Below, one piece after another: positions 23,857 through 32,960 of a stretch of 64,000 bases of DNA. The translations under genes and the position numbers were made by a program. The DNA is from Micromonospora siamensis (GTDB lineage: Bacteria; Actinomycetota; Actinomycetes; Mycobacteriales; Micromonosporaceae), in NCBI RefSeq assembly GCF_900090305.1, contig NZ_LT607751.1:496001-560000 (forward strand). Reading direction: 5' to 3'. The stretch's first letter is position 1, and each line of letters starts with the position of its first letter. Under the pieces are notes generated by a model, which had not been told where the DNA came from, did not search any database, and worked only from the letters and a program-made list of their open reading frames with translations.

Positions 23857-24648
23857 ATGACCGAACCGCTGGTCTTCGCCCACCGCGGCTCCTCGTACGA
23901 CCTGCCGGAGCACACCCTCGCCGCGTACCTGCGGGCCCTCGACGAGGGCGCCGACGGGGTGGAGTGCGACGTCCGGCTGACCCGGGACGGGCACCTGGTG
24001 TGCGTGCACGACCGCCGCCTGGACCGGACCAGCAACGGCCACGGGCTGGTCAGCGCGCGTACCCTCGCCGAGCTGGAGGCGCTGGACTTCGGCTCGTGGC
24101 ACCCGGGTGGCGTACCGGCCGACGGGGACGAGGTGCTGGACGACTCGCGTACCCGCCTGCTCACCCTGGACCGGCTGCTCGGCGCCGTACGCGACGCCGG
24201 CCGTCCGGTGCGGGTGCTGATCGAGACGAAGCACCCGTCGAGGTACGGCGGCGACGTCGAGCGGCGGCTGGTCGCCCTGCTGCGCCGGCACGGGCTCGCC
24301 GAACCGGTTCCGGACACCCCGGTCCAGGTCACCGTCATGTCCTTCTCGCCGCTGGCCGTACGCCGGGTCCGGGAGCTGGCTCCGGCGCTGCCCACCGTCC
24401 TGCTGCTGGATGTGGTGCCGCGCTGGCTGCCGCCGGGCCGGCTGCCCTTCGGCGCCCGGATCGCCGGCCCGGGGATCGAGCTGGTCCGGGCCCGACCGCG
24501 GCTGTTGTCGGCGCTGCGGGCGGCCGGCAACCAGGTGTACGTCTGGACGGTGAACGAGCCGGCCGAGCTGGACCTGGTCCTGGCCGCCGGCGTGGACGGG
24601 ATCATCACCGACCGGCCGGGGCGGGCACTGGCCCGGCTGGGGCGCTGA
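23857..24648 (+). CDS. glpQ: Glycerophosphodiester phosphodiesterase
   Basis: Hydrolyses glycerophosphodiesters to glycerol 3-phosphate and an alcohol; 263 residues, cytoplasmic form (no signal peptide). TIM-barrel GDPD motifs: FAHRGSSYDLPEHT at residues 7-20 with the catalytic His, DGVECDVRLTRDGHLVCVHD with the metal-binding Glu/Asp and second His, and C-terminal VYVWTVNEP and GVDGIITDRP. ATG 23857 is 13 bases after the rhodanese gene. The assignment is firm to family; substrate range is not visible. Confidence 0.93.
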   Translation: MTEPLVFAHRGSSYDLPEHTLAAYLRALDEGADGVECDVRLTRDGHLVCVHDRRLDRTSNGHGLVSARTLAELEALDFGSWHPGGVPADGDEVLDDSRTRLLTLDRLLGAVRDAGRPVRVLIETKHPSRYGGDVERRLVALLRRHGLAEPVPDTPVQVTVMSFSPLAVRRVRELAPALPTVLLLDVVPRWLPPGRLPFGARIAGPGIELVRARPRLLSALRAAGNQVYVWTVNEPAELDLVLAAGVDGIITDRPGRALARLGR

Positions 24649-24768
24649 ACGCGGACGGATGGGTCCGGGGCCGGGGATGGACCGGAGTTGCCGGGCTTGC
24701 GCCCGGGGCGGGGCATCGCGACCGGGCGGGGGGTGCCCGAGAACCGGTCGGCGGGGCACACTCGGGGC

Positions 24769-26226
24769 ATGCCGGAGCACACCGATCTTGCCGCCCTGAT
24801 CGCCGGTCACGGCCGGGTGATCGAAATGATCAACGCCGGTGAGGGTGGGGTCGCCGTCCTCACCCGGCTGCTCAGGGTCGTCCAGCCGGCGATCGGGGCG
24901 GCCAGCCTGGCGTTCGTCGAGTTCACTCCCACCGGGGGCCGGGTGATCGCCGCGACCGGCATCGCCGAGTGGGCTATCGGTCGGCCCGTCTCGATCACCG
25001 ACCCGGCAGTGGTCTGCCTGTTGCGCGGGCCGCGGGTGCGGCAGGTGCGCAGCCACCACATCCCGGGGCCGTTCGCGGACGAGTTGGCCGACCACGGGCT
25101 GTGCCGGATGGTGGTGGCCCGCGCCGAGATCGCCGGCCGCACCGTCGGCAGCCTGCACGCCCTCTACCCCGACGACGACCGGCCGGCCGACGACACGGAA
25201 CGGGACGTGCTGGGCTACATCGCCTCCTGCGTCGCCCACATGTACGGCGACCAGAGCGGCCTGCCCGTGCACGGGGACGGGCCGGTGGTGGCGGCGCTCG
25301 CCGACGGCCTGGCGGTGGTCGACCGGGACGGTCAGGTCCGGCTCTGGAACCCGGCCGCCGCCCAGGTCACCGGGGTCGCCCCGGTCGAGGCGATCGACCG
25401 TCCGCTGCCGTTTCCGATCCCCCCGTCCGGTCAGGTGCTCGACCACCGCCTCCCGGAGGGCCGCTGGTTGAAGATCACCTCGGGCGAGCTGCCCGGTCCG
25501 GGTGGCCTGCGGGTGGTGACGTTCCGCGACATCACCGTCCAGCAGCGCCGCGACCAGGACCGGGACCTGTTCGTGGCGGTCACCAGCCACGAGCTGCGTA
25601 CCCCGGTCACGGTGATCAAGGGGTACGCGGACACCCTCACCGACCACTGGGAGTCGCTGACCGACACCGACCGGCGGCAGGCGGCCCGGGTCATCGGCCA
25701 GCGCGCCAACGAGCTGGCCCGCCTGGTGGACCGGCTGCTCACCTCCGCCGCCGACGACCGGCCGGACGGCAGCGCCCCGATCCCGTTCGACCTGGCGGAG
25801 ACGCTGCGGGCGGCGGTCGCCGACCTGCCGTCGGAGCTGCGCCGCCGGGTCGTCCTGGACCTGCCGGCCGGGCTGCCCAAGGCGCTCGGGGAGCGGCAGA
25901 CGCTGACCACCGTGCTGACCGAGCTGAGCACCAACGCCGGCAAGTACTCCCCACCCGACTCCCCGATCGAGATCACCGCGACGTCGCGGGACCGGGTGGT
26001 CTCGTTCCGGGTCAGCGATCGGGGCATCGGCATCCGCCCGGAGCACGTGGAACGCGCCTTCGACCGGTTCTGGCAGGGCGAGTCGGGGGACCGGCGCGGC
26101 TACCCGGGCGCCGGGCTCGGCCTCTATCTGGTCCGCCGGATCGTTGAACAGCAGAATGGATGGGTATCCCTCCGACCGAGGGACGGGGGCGGTACGGTCG
26201 CAGAGGTGCGACTGCCGTGCGGATGA
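24769..26226 (+). CDS. Sensor histidine kinase with GAF and PAS domains
   Basis: Soluble kinase of 485 residues without membrane helices. GAF-like domain at about 20-165, PAS at about 175-260 (ALADGLAVVDRDGQVRLWNPAAA), HisKA with His274 in VTSHELRTPVTVIKGY, and an ATPase with an N box (LTELSTNAGKYSPP), G1 (DRGIGI) and G2 (GYPGAGLGLYLV). The N-box Ser-Thr-Asn is slightly unusual (normally xLxxNA). No response regulator gene adjoins. Start ATG 24769 begins MPEHTDLAAL. Confidence 0.92.
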   Translation: MPEHTDLAALIAGHGRVIEMINAGEGGVAVLTRLLRVVQPAIGAASLAFVEFTPTGGRVIAATGIAEWAIGRPVSITDPAVVCLLRGPRVRQVRSHHIPGPFADELADHGLCRMVVARAEIAGRTVGSLHALYPDDDRPADDTERDVLGYIASCVAHMYGDQSGLPVHGDGPVVAALADGLAVVDRDGQVRLWNPAAAQVTGVAPVEAIDRPLPFPIPPSGQVLDHRLPEGRWLKITSGELPGPGGLRVVTFRDITVQQRRDQDRDLFVAVTSHELRTPVTVIKGYADTLTDHWESLTDTDRRQAARVIGQRANELARLVDRLLTSAADDRPDGSAPIPFDLAETLRAAVADLPSELRRRVVLDLPAGLPKALGERQTLTTVLTELSTNAGKYSPPDSPIEITATSRDRVVSFRVSDRGIGIRPEHVERAFDRFWQGESGDRRGYPGAGLGLYLVRRIVEQQNGWVSLRPRDGGGTVAEVRLPCG

Positions 26227-26269
26227 CCCCGGGTGCGACGGGAGCCCGGCAGGCGGAAAGGGACGACGG

Positions 26270-26719
26270 GTGTCGACGGGTGCGGTCGAACGATCGTGGT
26301 GCGTGGTGGTGCCTCACCACGGCACCGGGGCCCGACTCGCCCGCCACCGGCTCGCCGACGAGCTGGCCGACCTCGTGCCCCCGCCCCTGCTGGCCGACCT
26401 GGTGGCAGTCCTGGCCGAGCTGGTCGGCAACGCGGTCCGGCACGCCGATCCGCTGCCCGGCGGGGTCGTCCGGGTCGCCTGGCGACTGCGCCCCGGCCCG
26501 ACCGGTCCGGCCGTGCAGTTGCGCGTGACCGACGGCGGCAGCGGCGCCGGCCCCCGGATGCGAACGGCCAGCCCGGACGCGATCGACGGGCGTGGCCTGC
26601 ACATCGTCTCTGGTCTGGCCAGCCGGTGGGGGGTCGACCGGGACGGGCTGGGGCAGAGCGTCTGGGCCGAGTTCGATCCGACCGGCACCGCCCGGCCGGA
26701 TCTCGTCGCCGCCGGTTGA
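26270..26719 (+). CDS. Anti-sigma/RsbW-like ATP-binding protein
   Basis: Small HATPase_c protein of 149 residues, as in the serine-kinase anti-sigma factors abundant in actinomycetes. LVAVLAELVGNAVRHADP is the N box, RVTDGGSGAGP the G1 box and GRGLHIVSGLASRWGV the G2 box. GTG 26270 has GGAAAGGG seven bases upstream. It follows the PAS kinase by 43 bases and may share its transcript. No cognate sigma or anti-anti-sigma gene is in view. Confidence 0.87.
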   Translation: MSTGAVERSWCVVVPHHGTGARLARHRLADELADLVPPPLLADLVAVLAELVGNAVRHADPLPGGVVRVAWRLRPGPTGPAVQLRVTDGGSGAGPRMRTASPDAIDGRGLHIVSGLASRWGVDRDGLGQSVWAEFDPTGTARPDLVAAG

Positions 26720-26765
26720 CCAGGGCGGTAGGCGGGTCCTCCCCACCCGGCCCGACGCTGGCATC

Positions 26766-26771
26766 TAGGCT
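26766..26771 (+). promoter_or_regulatory. -10 element of the DUF5926 gene
   Basis: TAGGCT ends eight bases before GTG 26780. Confidence 0.55.
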
Positions 26772-26779
26772 GTGACGCC

Positions 26780-27664
26780 GTGAGCAAGCGTCGAAAGAGC
26801 CAGCGCGCCGTCGAAGCCACCCCGAAGCGGGAGAAGGTCCGGGACATCTTCGTCCCCCGTCCCTTCGAGGGGCTGGCGGACGAGCCCGAATGGATCGCCC
26901 TGCGCGAGTTGGTGCCGGCCGCGTCGGCCCCGCTGCGGCTCGCCCCGCAGCTCGTCGAGGAGTACGGCGACCGGCCGGTCGTGCTGGCCACCGTGCTGCC
27001 GATGGCCGCGCCGGCCATGACCAAGGAGGATGGCCGGGTCTTCATCGGGTTGCAGCGCCACCAGCAGTCCGGCGACGTGTCCCGGGACCTGGCCGACGCG
27101 CTGATCAGCGCGCTGCGGGTCGAGCCGGGCCAGCCGGTGACCGTGCCGCCGCTGCCCGGCCCTGGCCCCCGCCTCCAGGACGTGCTGGTCGACGGCCCGC
27201 TGGAGATCACCATGCACGAGGGCTTCGACTTCTGGCTCGACCCGGGCGCCACCGACGACCCGAACGTCCAGGCGTCCCTGGAGCGGGCCAACGCGGCGAT
27301 CTACCCGACGGTGCGGCTGGCGGCGGCCAGGGCCGCCTACTGGTGCCAGGTGCCGGAGAAGGCCCACGTGCGTTGGGTGCTGCCCGAGGACGAGGACGCC
27401 GCGCTGGACGCCCTGTCCCGGCTGAGCGTGGCCGGCACGCTGACCCTCGGCGACGACACCCGCTTCGCCGGGATGTTCCGGGCGCACGGGCGACTCGTCC
27501 CGGTGTGGGACCTGCCGGAGGACGTCGCCGCGGCCGAGTGGGAGGGCCCGGTGGCGGAGTTCGCCAAGCGCTACGCCGAGGCCTTGGCGGAGTCGGAGCC
27601 GCTGGACGCGGCGGGCCGCCGCGCCCGGCACGGCCTGCTCGGTCGCCAGCTCACCCTGCGCTGA
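26780..27664 (+). CDS. DUF5926 family protein
   Basis: Soluble actinobacterial protein of 294 residues, function unknown. Family landmarks include the basic start MSKRRKSQRA, RDIFVPRPFEGLADEPEWIA at about 21-40, FIGLQRHQQSGDVSRDLADAL near 92-112 and the C-terminal RRARHGLLGRQLTLR. The conserved tail and the lack of membrane or catalytic motifs match proteins annotated DUF5926. Confidence 0.85.
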   Translation: MSKRRKSQRAVEATPKREKVRDIFVPRPFEGLADEPEWIALRELVPAASAPLRLAPQLVEEYGDRPVVLATVLPMAAPAMTKEDGRVFIGLQRHQQSGDVSRDLADALISALRVEPGQPVTVPPLPGPGPRLQDVLVDGPLEITMHEGFDFWLDPGATDDPNVQASLERANAAIYPTVRLAAARAAYWCQVPEKAHVRWVLPEDEDAALDALSRLSVAGTLTLGDDTRFAGMFRAHGRLVPVWDLPEDVAAAEWEGPVAEFAKRYAEALAESEPLDAAGRRARHGLLGRQLTLR

Positions 27665-27691
27665 CACCTCCGCCGAAGGCCGCCGGGGGAC

Positions 27692-27756
27692 GGCGCGGCC
27701 TACCGCGGGTCGCGCGCACCGGCGGCCCGGAAGGCGCGGCCTGCCGCAGGTCGCGC
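27692..27756 (+). repeat. 24-bp direct repeat downstream of the DUF5926 gene
   Basis: Two copies (27692-27715 and 27733-27756, 41-base period) starting GGCGCGGCCT and differing at two positions lie in the 118-base gap between convergent genes. Each contains CCGCGG- or CCGCAGG-type self-complementary stretches and could form small hairpins. Confidence 0.4.
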
Positions 27757-27782
27757 CGGTCCGCGGTCCCGTAGGCAACCGG

Positions 27783-28994
27783 TCAGCGGCGCAGCGGTTC
27801 GCGGGTCAGCGGGCAGGACATGCAGCGCGGCCCGCCCCGGCCCGAGCCCAGCTCCGAGCCGGCGATCGGGATCACCTCGATCCCGGCCCGTTCCAGCTGG
27901 GCGTTGGTCTCGACGTTGCGCTCGTACCCGACGCAGAGCCGGGGGGCCAGGGCGAGGGTGTTGTTGCCGTCGTCCCACTGCTCCCGCTCGGCGGTGACCG
28001 GGTCCAGCCCGGTGTCGATAACCCGGAGCTGGTCGAGGTCCATCGCGTCGGCGGCGGCGCGCAGGAAGGGCGCGGGTCCGTCGACCCGCGGGTCCTCGCC
28101 GTCCGCGCCGGCGATCACGGTGTACGCGGAGAGCGTGCTGGCGATGTTCGGGTACATCAGCACGGCGTCGACGTCGACCATGGTGCAGACCGTGTCCAGG
28201 TGCATGGTGGCCCGTTCCTGGGCGATCGGCACCACCAGCACGGTGTGTGCCAGGCCCGCGGCGAAGACCTGCCGGGCCAGCCGCTCGGCGCCCGCCGGGG
28301 TGGTCCGCTCGCCGACGCCGACGGCGAGGACGCCCGGGGCGAGCAGCAGCACGTCGCCGCCCTCCAGGTGCTCCAGTTCGGGGTGGTACACGAAATCGGT
28401 GCCGGCGAAGCGCGGGTGGTGCCGGTAGATCGCGTCGGTGAGTGTGGTCTCCCGACGCCGGGCCGGCATGGCCAGGCTGGTCACCCCGACCCGGTCGCCG
28501 ATCCACAGTGACGAGTCCCGCGTGAAGAGCAGGTTCGGCAGCGGGTCGATGACGAAGTCGTGCCGGTCCATCAGGGTGTAGACCAGGCCGCCGGGGCGTT
28601 CCCGGCTGATCCGGAGTTCCTCGTGGGCCAGACCGGCGGTGAGCACGTCGGCCAGCGCCGCCGGATCGAGGTAGGTGAGGTGGTCGGCCACCCGGCGACG
28701 CAGTGAGTCGCCCAGCCGGGGCGAGGAGAGCACCTGGGCGGTGAGTTCGGCGCGGGCGTCCGGGATGGCGAGCGTCTCGGCGAGCAGTGTGGAGAGATAG
28801 AGCACCTCCACCCCGCGGGAGCGCAGCTGGGCGGCGAAGGCGTCGTGCTCCTCCTGCGCGCGTCCCACCCATGGGATAGCGTCGAAGAGCAGTGAGTCGT
28901 TGTTGCGGGGGGTGAGCCGGGCGAGTTCGGGGCCGGGTCGGTGCAGCAGGACGGCACCGAGCCGACCGACCTCGCTGTCCACGTAGTGGGTCAC
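27783..28994 (-). CDS. arcA: Arginine deiminase
   Basis: Converts L-arginine to citrulline and ammonia; 403 residues, normal length. Active-site residues of the guanidino-modifying fold are visible: Asp in FTRDSS, Glu/His in [12 protein letters not shown], the second His in [13 protein letters not shown], and catalytic Cys391 in RCMSCPL near the C-terminus. GTG 28994 gives [24 protein letters not shown], the expected start, with TACGCT six bases before it. No arcB, arcC or antiporter gene accompanies it, so the full fermentation pathway is not encoded here. Confidence 0.94.
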   Translation of the reverse strand: MTHYVDSEVGRLGAVLLHRPGPELARLTPRNNDSLLFDAIPWVGRAQEEHDAFAAQLRSRGVEVLYLSTLLAETLAIPDARAELTAQVLSSPRLGDSLRRRVADHLTYLDPAALADVLTAGLAHEELRISRERPGGLVYTLMDRHDFVIDPLPNLLFTRDSSLWIGDRVGVTSLAMPARRRETTLTDAIYRHHPRFAGTDFVYHPELEHLEGGDVLLLAPGVLAVGVGERTTPAGAERLARQVFAAGLAHTVLVVPIAQERATMHLDTVCTMVDVDAVLMYPNIASTLSAYTVIAGADGEDPRVDGPAPFLRAAADAMDLDQLRVIDTGLDPVTAEREQWDDGNNTLALAPRLCVGYERNVETNAQLERAGIEVIPIAGSELGSGRGGPRCMSCPLTREPLRR

Positions 28995-29000
28995 CCTCGC

Positions 29001-29006
29001 AGCGTA
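29001..29006 (-). promoter_or_regulatory. -10 element of arcA
   Basis: TACGCT on the minus strand, six bases before GTG 28994. Confidence 0.5.
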
Positions 29007-29157
29007 GGACAGGCTTCCGCACCATCCGGCAAAAGAACTGGGGATGAATATGGCATTCATCCGCAGTCATTCCGGTGCTCCAACTTGCCGAGCCCCGGTG
29101 GTGACAACGTAGTGTAGTGGGGACATAACTTCGAGGGACCTTTTGCCGGAGGTCGCG

Positions 29158-29895
29158 ATGACTGTCTTTCCCGCACGCCGAGCCGTGACGACCCCGCGGG
29201 CACTGCCGCCCGTGGCGCCGCCACCCCGGGCCGAGTCGCCCACGGCGCTCGAACCCGTACGCCCAGGGCCGTTGCAGTGGGCACGCCGCCGCCGCGCCGA
29301 GCGGGGTGCCCGCCGGCTGGAGGCGGCCGGAGCCCGCGCGGTGGGTCAACTCGACCACCTCGGTCCCGCGTGGCACGTCATCGAGTGGCCGCGTACGGAC
29401 GTTCCGGACGTGCTGCTGGAGCACGGCCAGGAGGACCGCGCCGGCTTCCTCGCCATCGGCCCGAGCGGCCTCTTCGCGGTGACCATCGCCGACCACGGCC
29501 GGGCCCGCGTCCTGGTGGCGGGTGACGTCGTCCAGATCAACGGCAAGCGCCCGCCGTACGTGGCCGAGGCCCGTCGCGATGCCAAGCGGGCGAGCAAGGC
29601 GCTCTCCGACGCGGTCGGGCTGACCATTCCGGTGACGCCGGTGCTGACCTTCGTCGGCTCCGGCGTCATCAGCGTGTACGGCCTGCCGAAGGACTGTCTG
29701 ATGGCGACCCACCGGGAGCTCGACCGACTCCTCGTCGCCGGGGGCAGCCGGATCAGCCCGGCCACCGCGGAAAAGCTCTCCCGGGTCGCCCAGTCCCCCG
29801 CGACCTGGCTCAACGGCACCTACCGACCCGCCGCCGACTACCGGTGGTACGACGAGGGCCGAACGGCCGCTGACAAGCCGGCCGCCCGCCGGTAA
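29158..29895 (+). CDS. Nuclease-related (NERD-like) domain protein
   Basis: Protein of 245 residues. After a Pro/Ala/Arg-rich N-terminus, the segment RRAERGARRLEAAGARAVGQL...WHVIEWPR and the strand pair FLAIGPSGLFAVTIADHGRARVLV around residues 97-120 resemble the NERD fold; the usual catalytic Asp/Glu-x-Lys is not clear, so nuclease activity should not be assumed. GGAGG lies five bases before ATG 29158. Divergent from arcA with a 163-base intergenic region containing a TAGTGT hexamer but no other feature. Confidence 0.75.
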   Translation: MTVFPARRAVTTPRALPPVAPPPRAESPTALEPVRPGPLQWARRRRAERGARRLEAAGARAVGQLDHLGPAWHVIEWPRTDVPDVLLEHGQEDRAGFLAIGPSGLFAVTIADHGRARVLVAGDVVQINGKRPPYVAEARRDAKRASKALSDAVGLTIPVTPVLTFVGSGVISVYGLPKDCLMATHRELDRLLVAGGSRISPATAEKLSRVAQSPATWLNGTYRPAADYRWYDEGRTAADKPAARR

Positions 29896-30074
29896 CGTCT
29901 CCGGGTACGCCACGCGGCTCCCGTCCCGCTGGGCAGCGCCACCGAACCGCCGTCGCCGGCCCCGCAACCGGGGCCGTCCGGCAACCGGTGTGCACCTGGC
30001 TTCGCCACGCGGACGGGCGGCCCTCGTAGCGACCGGCTAGCGTGGACGGACGCCCGGTGTACGGAGGAGGCTCG

Positions 30075-30533
30075 GTGGCCCACGTCGAACTCTCACTGTC
30101 GGAAGTGTTCGCGCCCGAGGCGCGGAGCTCGACAGGGCGGGGTTCCGACAGCCTGGGCCGCTGGGCGGAGACGGTCAGCGAGGCGGACGAGCCGTGCCTG
30201 CTGATCGACGCCGGGACCCGGGTGGTGGCGGTCTCCGCGTCGGGCTGCGAGCTGCTCTGCCTCGGGGCACCCGAGGACGTGGTCGGCTTCCCGCTGCTCG
30301 ACGGCGGGCTGCGGCTGCTCGACTTCACCGCCAACCGGGGCGAGCTGACCGAGCAGGAGACCGACAAGATCCCGCCACTGCTCGCCCTGCACTCCGGGCG
30401 GCTCGCCCGCGGCCTGCTGCGGGTCGAGGCGGCCGCGAAGGGCGCGCCCGACGCCACCGTCGACGCGATCTCCACCCCGGTCCTCGCCGACGGCTCGGTG
30501 GCCGGCTCACTCACGTTCTTCTCCGAGGTCTGA
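30075..30533 (+). CDS. PAS domain-containing protein
   Basis: Soluble protein of 152 residues. A PAS-like fold is suggested by EPCLLIDAGTRVVAVSASGCELLCLGAPEDVVGF (visible as PCLLIDAGTRVVAVSASG), and the C-terminal strand DGSVAGSLTFFSEV. No output domain is attached, so it is likely a ligand- or partner-binding sensor. GTG 30075 has GGAGGAGG just upstream. The next gene is on the same strand 74 bases on. Confidence 0.75.
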   Translation: MAHVELSLSEVFAPEARSSTGRGSDSLGRWAETVSEADEPCLLIDAGTRVVAVSASGCELLCLGAPEDVVGFPLLDGGLRLLDFTANRGELTEQETDKIPPLLALHSGRLARGLLRVEAAAKGAPDATVDAISTPVLADGSVAGSLTFFSEV

Positions 30534-30607
30534 CCTGCGACGTCTGTCGCGTACGCGGCACGCGGCGGAGCTGTGGCGGGCGCTCTCCGACCCCGTAAGG
30601 TGCCCTC

Positions 30608-30997
30608 ATGCTCGATGTCGCACTGCTGCCGGGGGAGTACGCGGTGTGCCGACTGGCGGCCGGGGCACCCCTGCCGGCGACCCTCTGGGGTGAGCTGGAC
30701 GACGCGGACGTCGTGACGGTCAGCTGGACGGCGGAGGGCATCTCACTGATCTGCCCGGTCACCCGGGTACCCGCCGGGGCGACCGTGGAGACGGACTGGC
30801 GTTGCCTGCGGGTCGTCGGTCCGCTCGACCTGGCGGTCACCGGCACCCTTGCCGCCCTGGTCGACCCGCTCGCGGCGGCCCGGGTGAGCGTGGTGGCATT
30901 CTCCACGTTCGACACCGATCACCTGCTGGTCCCCGCCGTCCGGCTCACCGAGGCGACCGGCGCACTGGAACGGGCCGGTCACCGCGTCCTGCGCTGA
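30608..30997 (+). CDS. ACT domain-containing protein
   Basis: Protein of 129 residues resembling the small ACT-domain proteins of the CASTOR/aspartokinase-regulatory type: YAVCRLAAGAPLPATLWGEL near the N-terminus, WRCLRVVGPLDLAVTGTLAALV and VVAFSTFDTDHLLVP in the second half. Probably binds an amino acid; ligand not identifiable. TAAGGT lies six bases before ATG 30608. Its nearness to pheA may point to aromatic amino acids, but that is speculative. Confidence 0.78.
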   Translation: MLDVALLPGEYAVCRLAAGAPLPATLWGELDDADVVTVSWTAEGISLICPVTRVPAGATVETDWRCLRVVGPLDLAVTGTLAALVDPLAAARVSVVAFSTFDTDHLLVPAVRLTEATGALERAGHRVLR

Positions 30998-31128
30998 CCC
31001 CGTCGCCGGACCCGAGGGATCACGCCGTCGTCGCGCGTACCCGGGATCGGGCACCCTTCACCGGGCGGCCGGATCCTCCTACGATGGCTCTCGCGACAAC
31101 GACACCCCCCGATGCCAAGGATCGGCTG

Positions 31129-31854
31129 ATGCCGCCCACCTCCTCACCGCCGACCGCCCGCCGGCCGGTCGTCGGCGCGCTCGTCGCCGCCGTTGCACTC
31201 GCCGCCGTGCCGCTCGCCGGTTGCGGGGCGCCCCCGGACCTGCGGGACGCCGGCCGGTCCGCCCTGCCCGCCCCGGCCGACGGCACGCCCACCGTCTCCG
31301 CCTTGGCGCCCACCGGGCCGCCGGACGGCACGCCACCGCCCCTCAGGCCGGGCGGCACACCGGCGCCCCTCCCGCCGGATGGCACGCTCCCGACGCCTCC
31401 CCCGTACGGCACCGTCCCGACGCTCCCGCCGGACGGCACGCTGCCGACGCTGCCCGGCGTCCCGCCGGCCGGGCCGACGACGCTGCCCGGCGCGCCAGTC
31501 ACCGCCGTACCCGATGTCCCGGCCCCGCCGCCGGCTCCGGTGGTCACCCCCTGCCCCGGCCGGCCGACCGCCGCGGCCGTGCTGACCCTGCTGCGCGGAC
31601 CGGCCCGGGTGCTGTCCCGGGACGCCGACGCGCGGGTCACCCTCGGTCCGCTCTGCGCCGAGGACTGGCAGTACACGGTGCTCGAGGTGACCGGCCACGA
31701 GGAACTCCAGGCGGTCACCCGCTCGGGCTCCGCGGGCCTGACGCTGGTCACCGCCGGCACCGACGTCTGCGGCACCCGGATTTCCGCCGACGCGCCGCCC
31801 GGCATCCGGGCGCTGGCCTGCGACGCCGACACGGTGGCCGCCCCCGGTGCGTAG
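31129..31854 (+). CDS. Secreted lipoprotein with PDGT-type repeats
   Basis: Lipoprotein of 241 residues, function unknown. Signal peptide with lipobox LAGC (Cys about residue 32) after VVGALVAAVALAAVPLA. A low-complexity region at about 50-130 contains repeats of the form PPDGTxPxLPP, followed by a compact domain of about 100 residues with three cysteines (CPGRPTAAAVLTLLRG, LCAEDWQYTVLEV, DVCGTRIS). ATG 31129 has AAGGA seven bases upstream; ATG 31084 is an alternative that would lengthen the signal peptide unusually. Confidence 0.75.
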   Translation: MPPTSSPPTARRPVVGALVAAVALAAVPLAGCGAPPDLRDAGRSALPAPADGTPTVSALAPTGPPDGTPPPLRPGGTPAPLPPDGTLPTPPPYGTVPTLPPDGTLPTLPGVPPAGPTTLPGAPVTAVPDVPAPPPAPVVTPCPGRPTAAAVLTLLRGPARVLSRDADARVTLGPLCAEDWQYTVLEVTGHEELQAVTRSGSAGLTLVTAGTDVCGTRISADAPPGIRALACDADTVAAPGA

Positions 31855-31857
31855 GCT
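31852..31857 (+). promoter_or_regulatory. -10 element of pheA
   Basis: TAGGCT ends seven bases before ATG 31865; its first three bases are the stop codon of the upstream lipoprotein gene. Confidence 0.55.
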
Positions 31858-31864
31858 GGTCGGC

Positions 31865-32824
31865 ATGCCGGGAACACCGCCGACCCGATTCGTCTACCTG
31901 GGCCCCGAGGGCACCTTCGCCGAGCAGGCGCTGCGCACGGTGTCCGCCGCCGACCGGGGCAGCCGTACGCCGGCCCGCAGCGTCGGTGAGGCGCTGGAGA
32001 GCGTACGGGCCGGCGAGGCCGACGCCGCCCTGGTGCCGCTGGAGAACTCGATCGGCGGTGCCGTCGGGGTGACCCTCGACGAGCTGGCCGAAGGGGCACC
32101 GCTGGTGATCACCCGCGAGGTGATCCTGCCGGTGGAGTTCGTGCTCGGTGCCCGTCCCGGCACCCCGCTCGGCTCGATCCGGACGGTCGCCGCGCACCCT
32201 CAGGCGTCCACCCAGTGCCGGGGCTGGCTGCGGGACTGGCTGCCCGAGGCGGTGGTGGTGGACGTGCTCTCCAACGGCGCGGCGGCCTCCGGTGCCGCCA
32301 CCGGCGAGTACGACGCCGCGATCTGCGCCCCGGTCGGCGCCACCCGGCACCGGCTGGAGGTGCTGGCCGACAAGATCGCCGACCACGCGGACGCGGTGAC
32401 CCGGTTCGCGCTGGTGTCCCGTCCCGGGCCGCCGCCCCCGCCCACCGGCGACGACGTCACCTCGCTGGCCGTCTACATCGCCCACGACCGGGTCGGCGCG
32501 CTGTTGTCGGTGCTGATGGAGCTGGCCGTCCGCGGGGTCAACCTGACCCGGATCGAGTCGCGCCCGACGGGCGAGGCGCTCGGCCGGTACGTCTTCTTCC
32601 TGGACTGCACCGGGCACGTCGCGGACGTCCGGCTCGGTGAGGCGTTGCAGGGGCTGCGCCGGGTCTGCGCCGACGTGCGCTTCCTCGGCTCGTACCCTCG
32701 GCACCGCTGGCTGGAGGGCGGGCCGGTCGATCGTCCGGTCCCGGCCCCCGCCGGCCTCTCCGACACCGACTACGCCGACGCCGCCGCCTGGTTGGCCCGC
32801 CTCCGCGCCGGCGACCCCACCTGA
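31865..32824 (+). CDS. pheA: Prephenate dehydratase
   Basis: Monofunctional prephenate dehydratase (prephenate to phenylpyruvate, phenylalanine pathway), 319 residues. The catalytic domain runs from FVYLGPEGTFAEQAL (about 9-23) to the TRF motif in DAVTRFALVSRPG (about 176-188); a C-terminal ACT domain begins TSLAVYIAHDRVGAL and holds the ESRP phenylalanine-binding motif (IESRPTGEALGRYVFF), so feedback inhibition by phenylalanine is expected. The start at 31865 follows a -10 box; the longer frame from 31847 overlaps the upstream gene. Confidence 0.95.
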   Translation: MPGTPPTRFVYLGPEGTFAEQALRTVSAADRGSRTPARSVGEALESVRAGEADAALVPLENSIGGAVGVTLDELAEGAPLVITREVILPVEFVLGARPGTPLGSIRTVAAHPQASTQCRGWLRDWLPEAVVVDVLSNGAAASGAATGEYDAAICAPVGATRHRLEVLADKIADHADAVTRFALVSRPGPPPPPTGDDVTSLAVYIAHDRVGALLSVLMELAVRGVNLTRIESRPTGEALGRYVFFLDCTGHVADVRLGEALQGLRRVCADVRFLGSYPRHRWLEGGPVDRPVPAPAGLSDTDYADAAAWLARLRAGDPT

Positions 32825-32855
32825 CCCCTCCACCCCCGCGCCCCCACCCTCCGGG

Positions 32856-32916
32856 GTTGATCATGAAGTTGGCGGCGACGAAACGGACGTTTCACACAGC
32901 CAACTTCATGATCAAC
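32856..32916. terminator. 18-bp inverted repeat between pheA and AIM24
   Basis: GTTGATCATGAAGTTGGC (32856-32873) and its exact complement (32899-32916) flank a 25-base loop that itself contains GAAACG/CGTTTC pairing. It lies 32 bases after pheA and 45 bases after the convergent AIM24 gene. The left arm is itself partly palindromic (TGATCA). Confidence 0.8.
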
Positions 32917-32960
32917 GGACGTGGACGGGCCGGAAGGGCCGGGTGGAGAGAGGGGGGCAG

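Noticed and set aside
29158..29895. NERD-like protein as a defence nuclease
   Set aside because: The Asp/Glu-x-Lys catalytic pattern is not clear and no defence genes adjoin.
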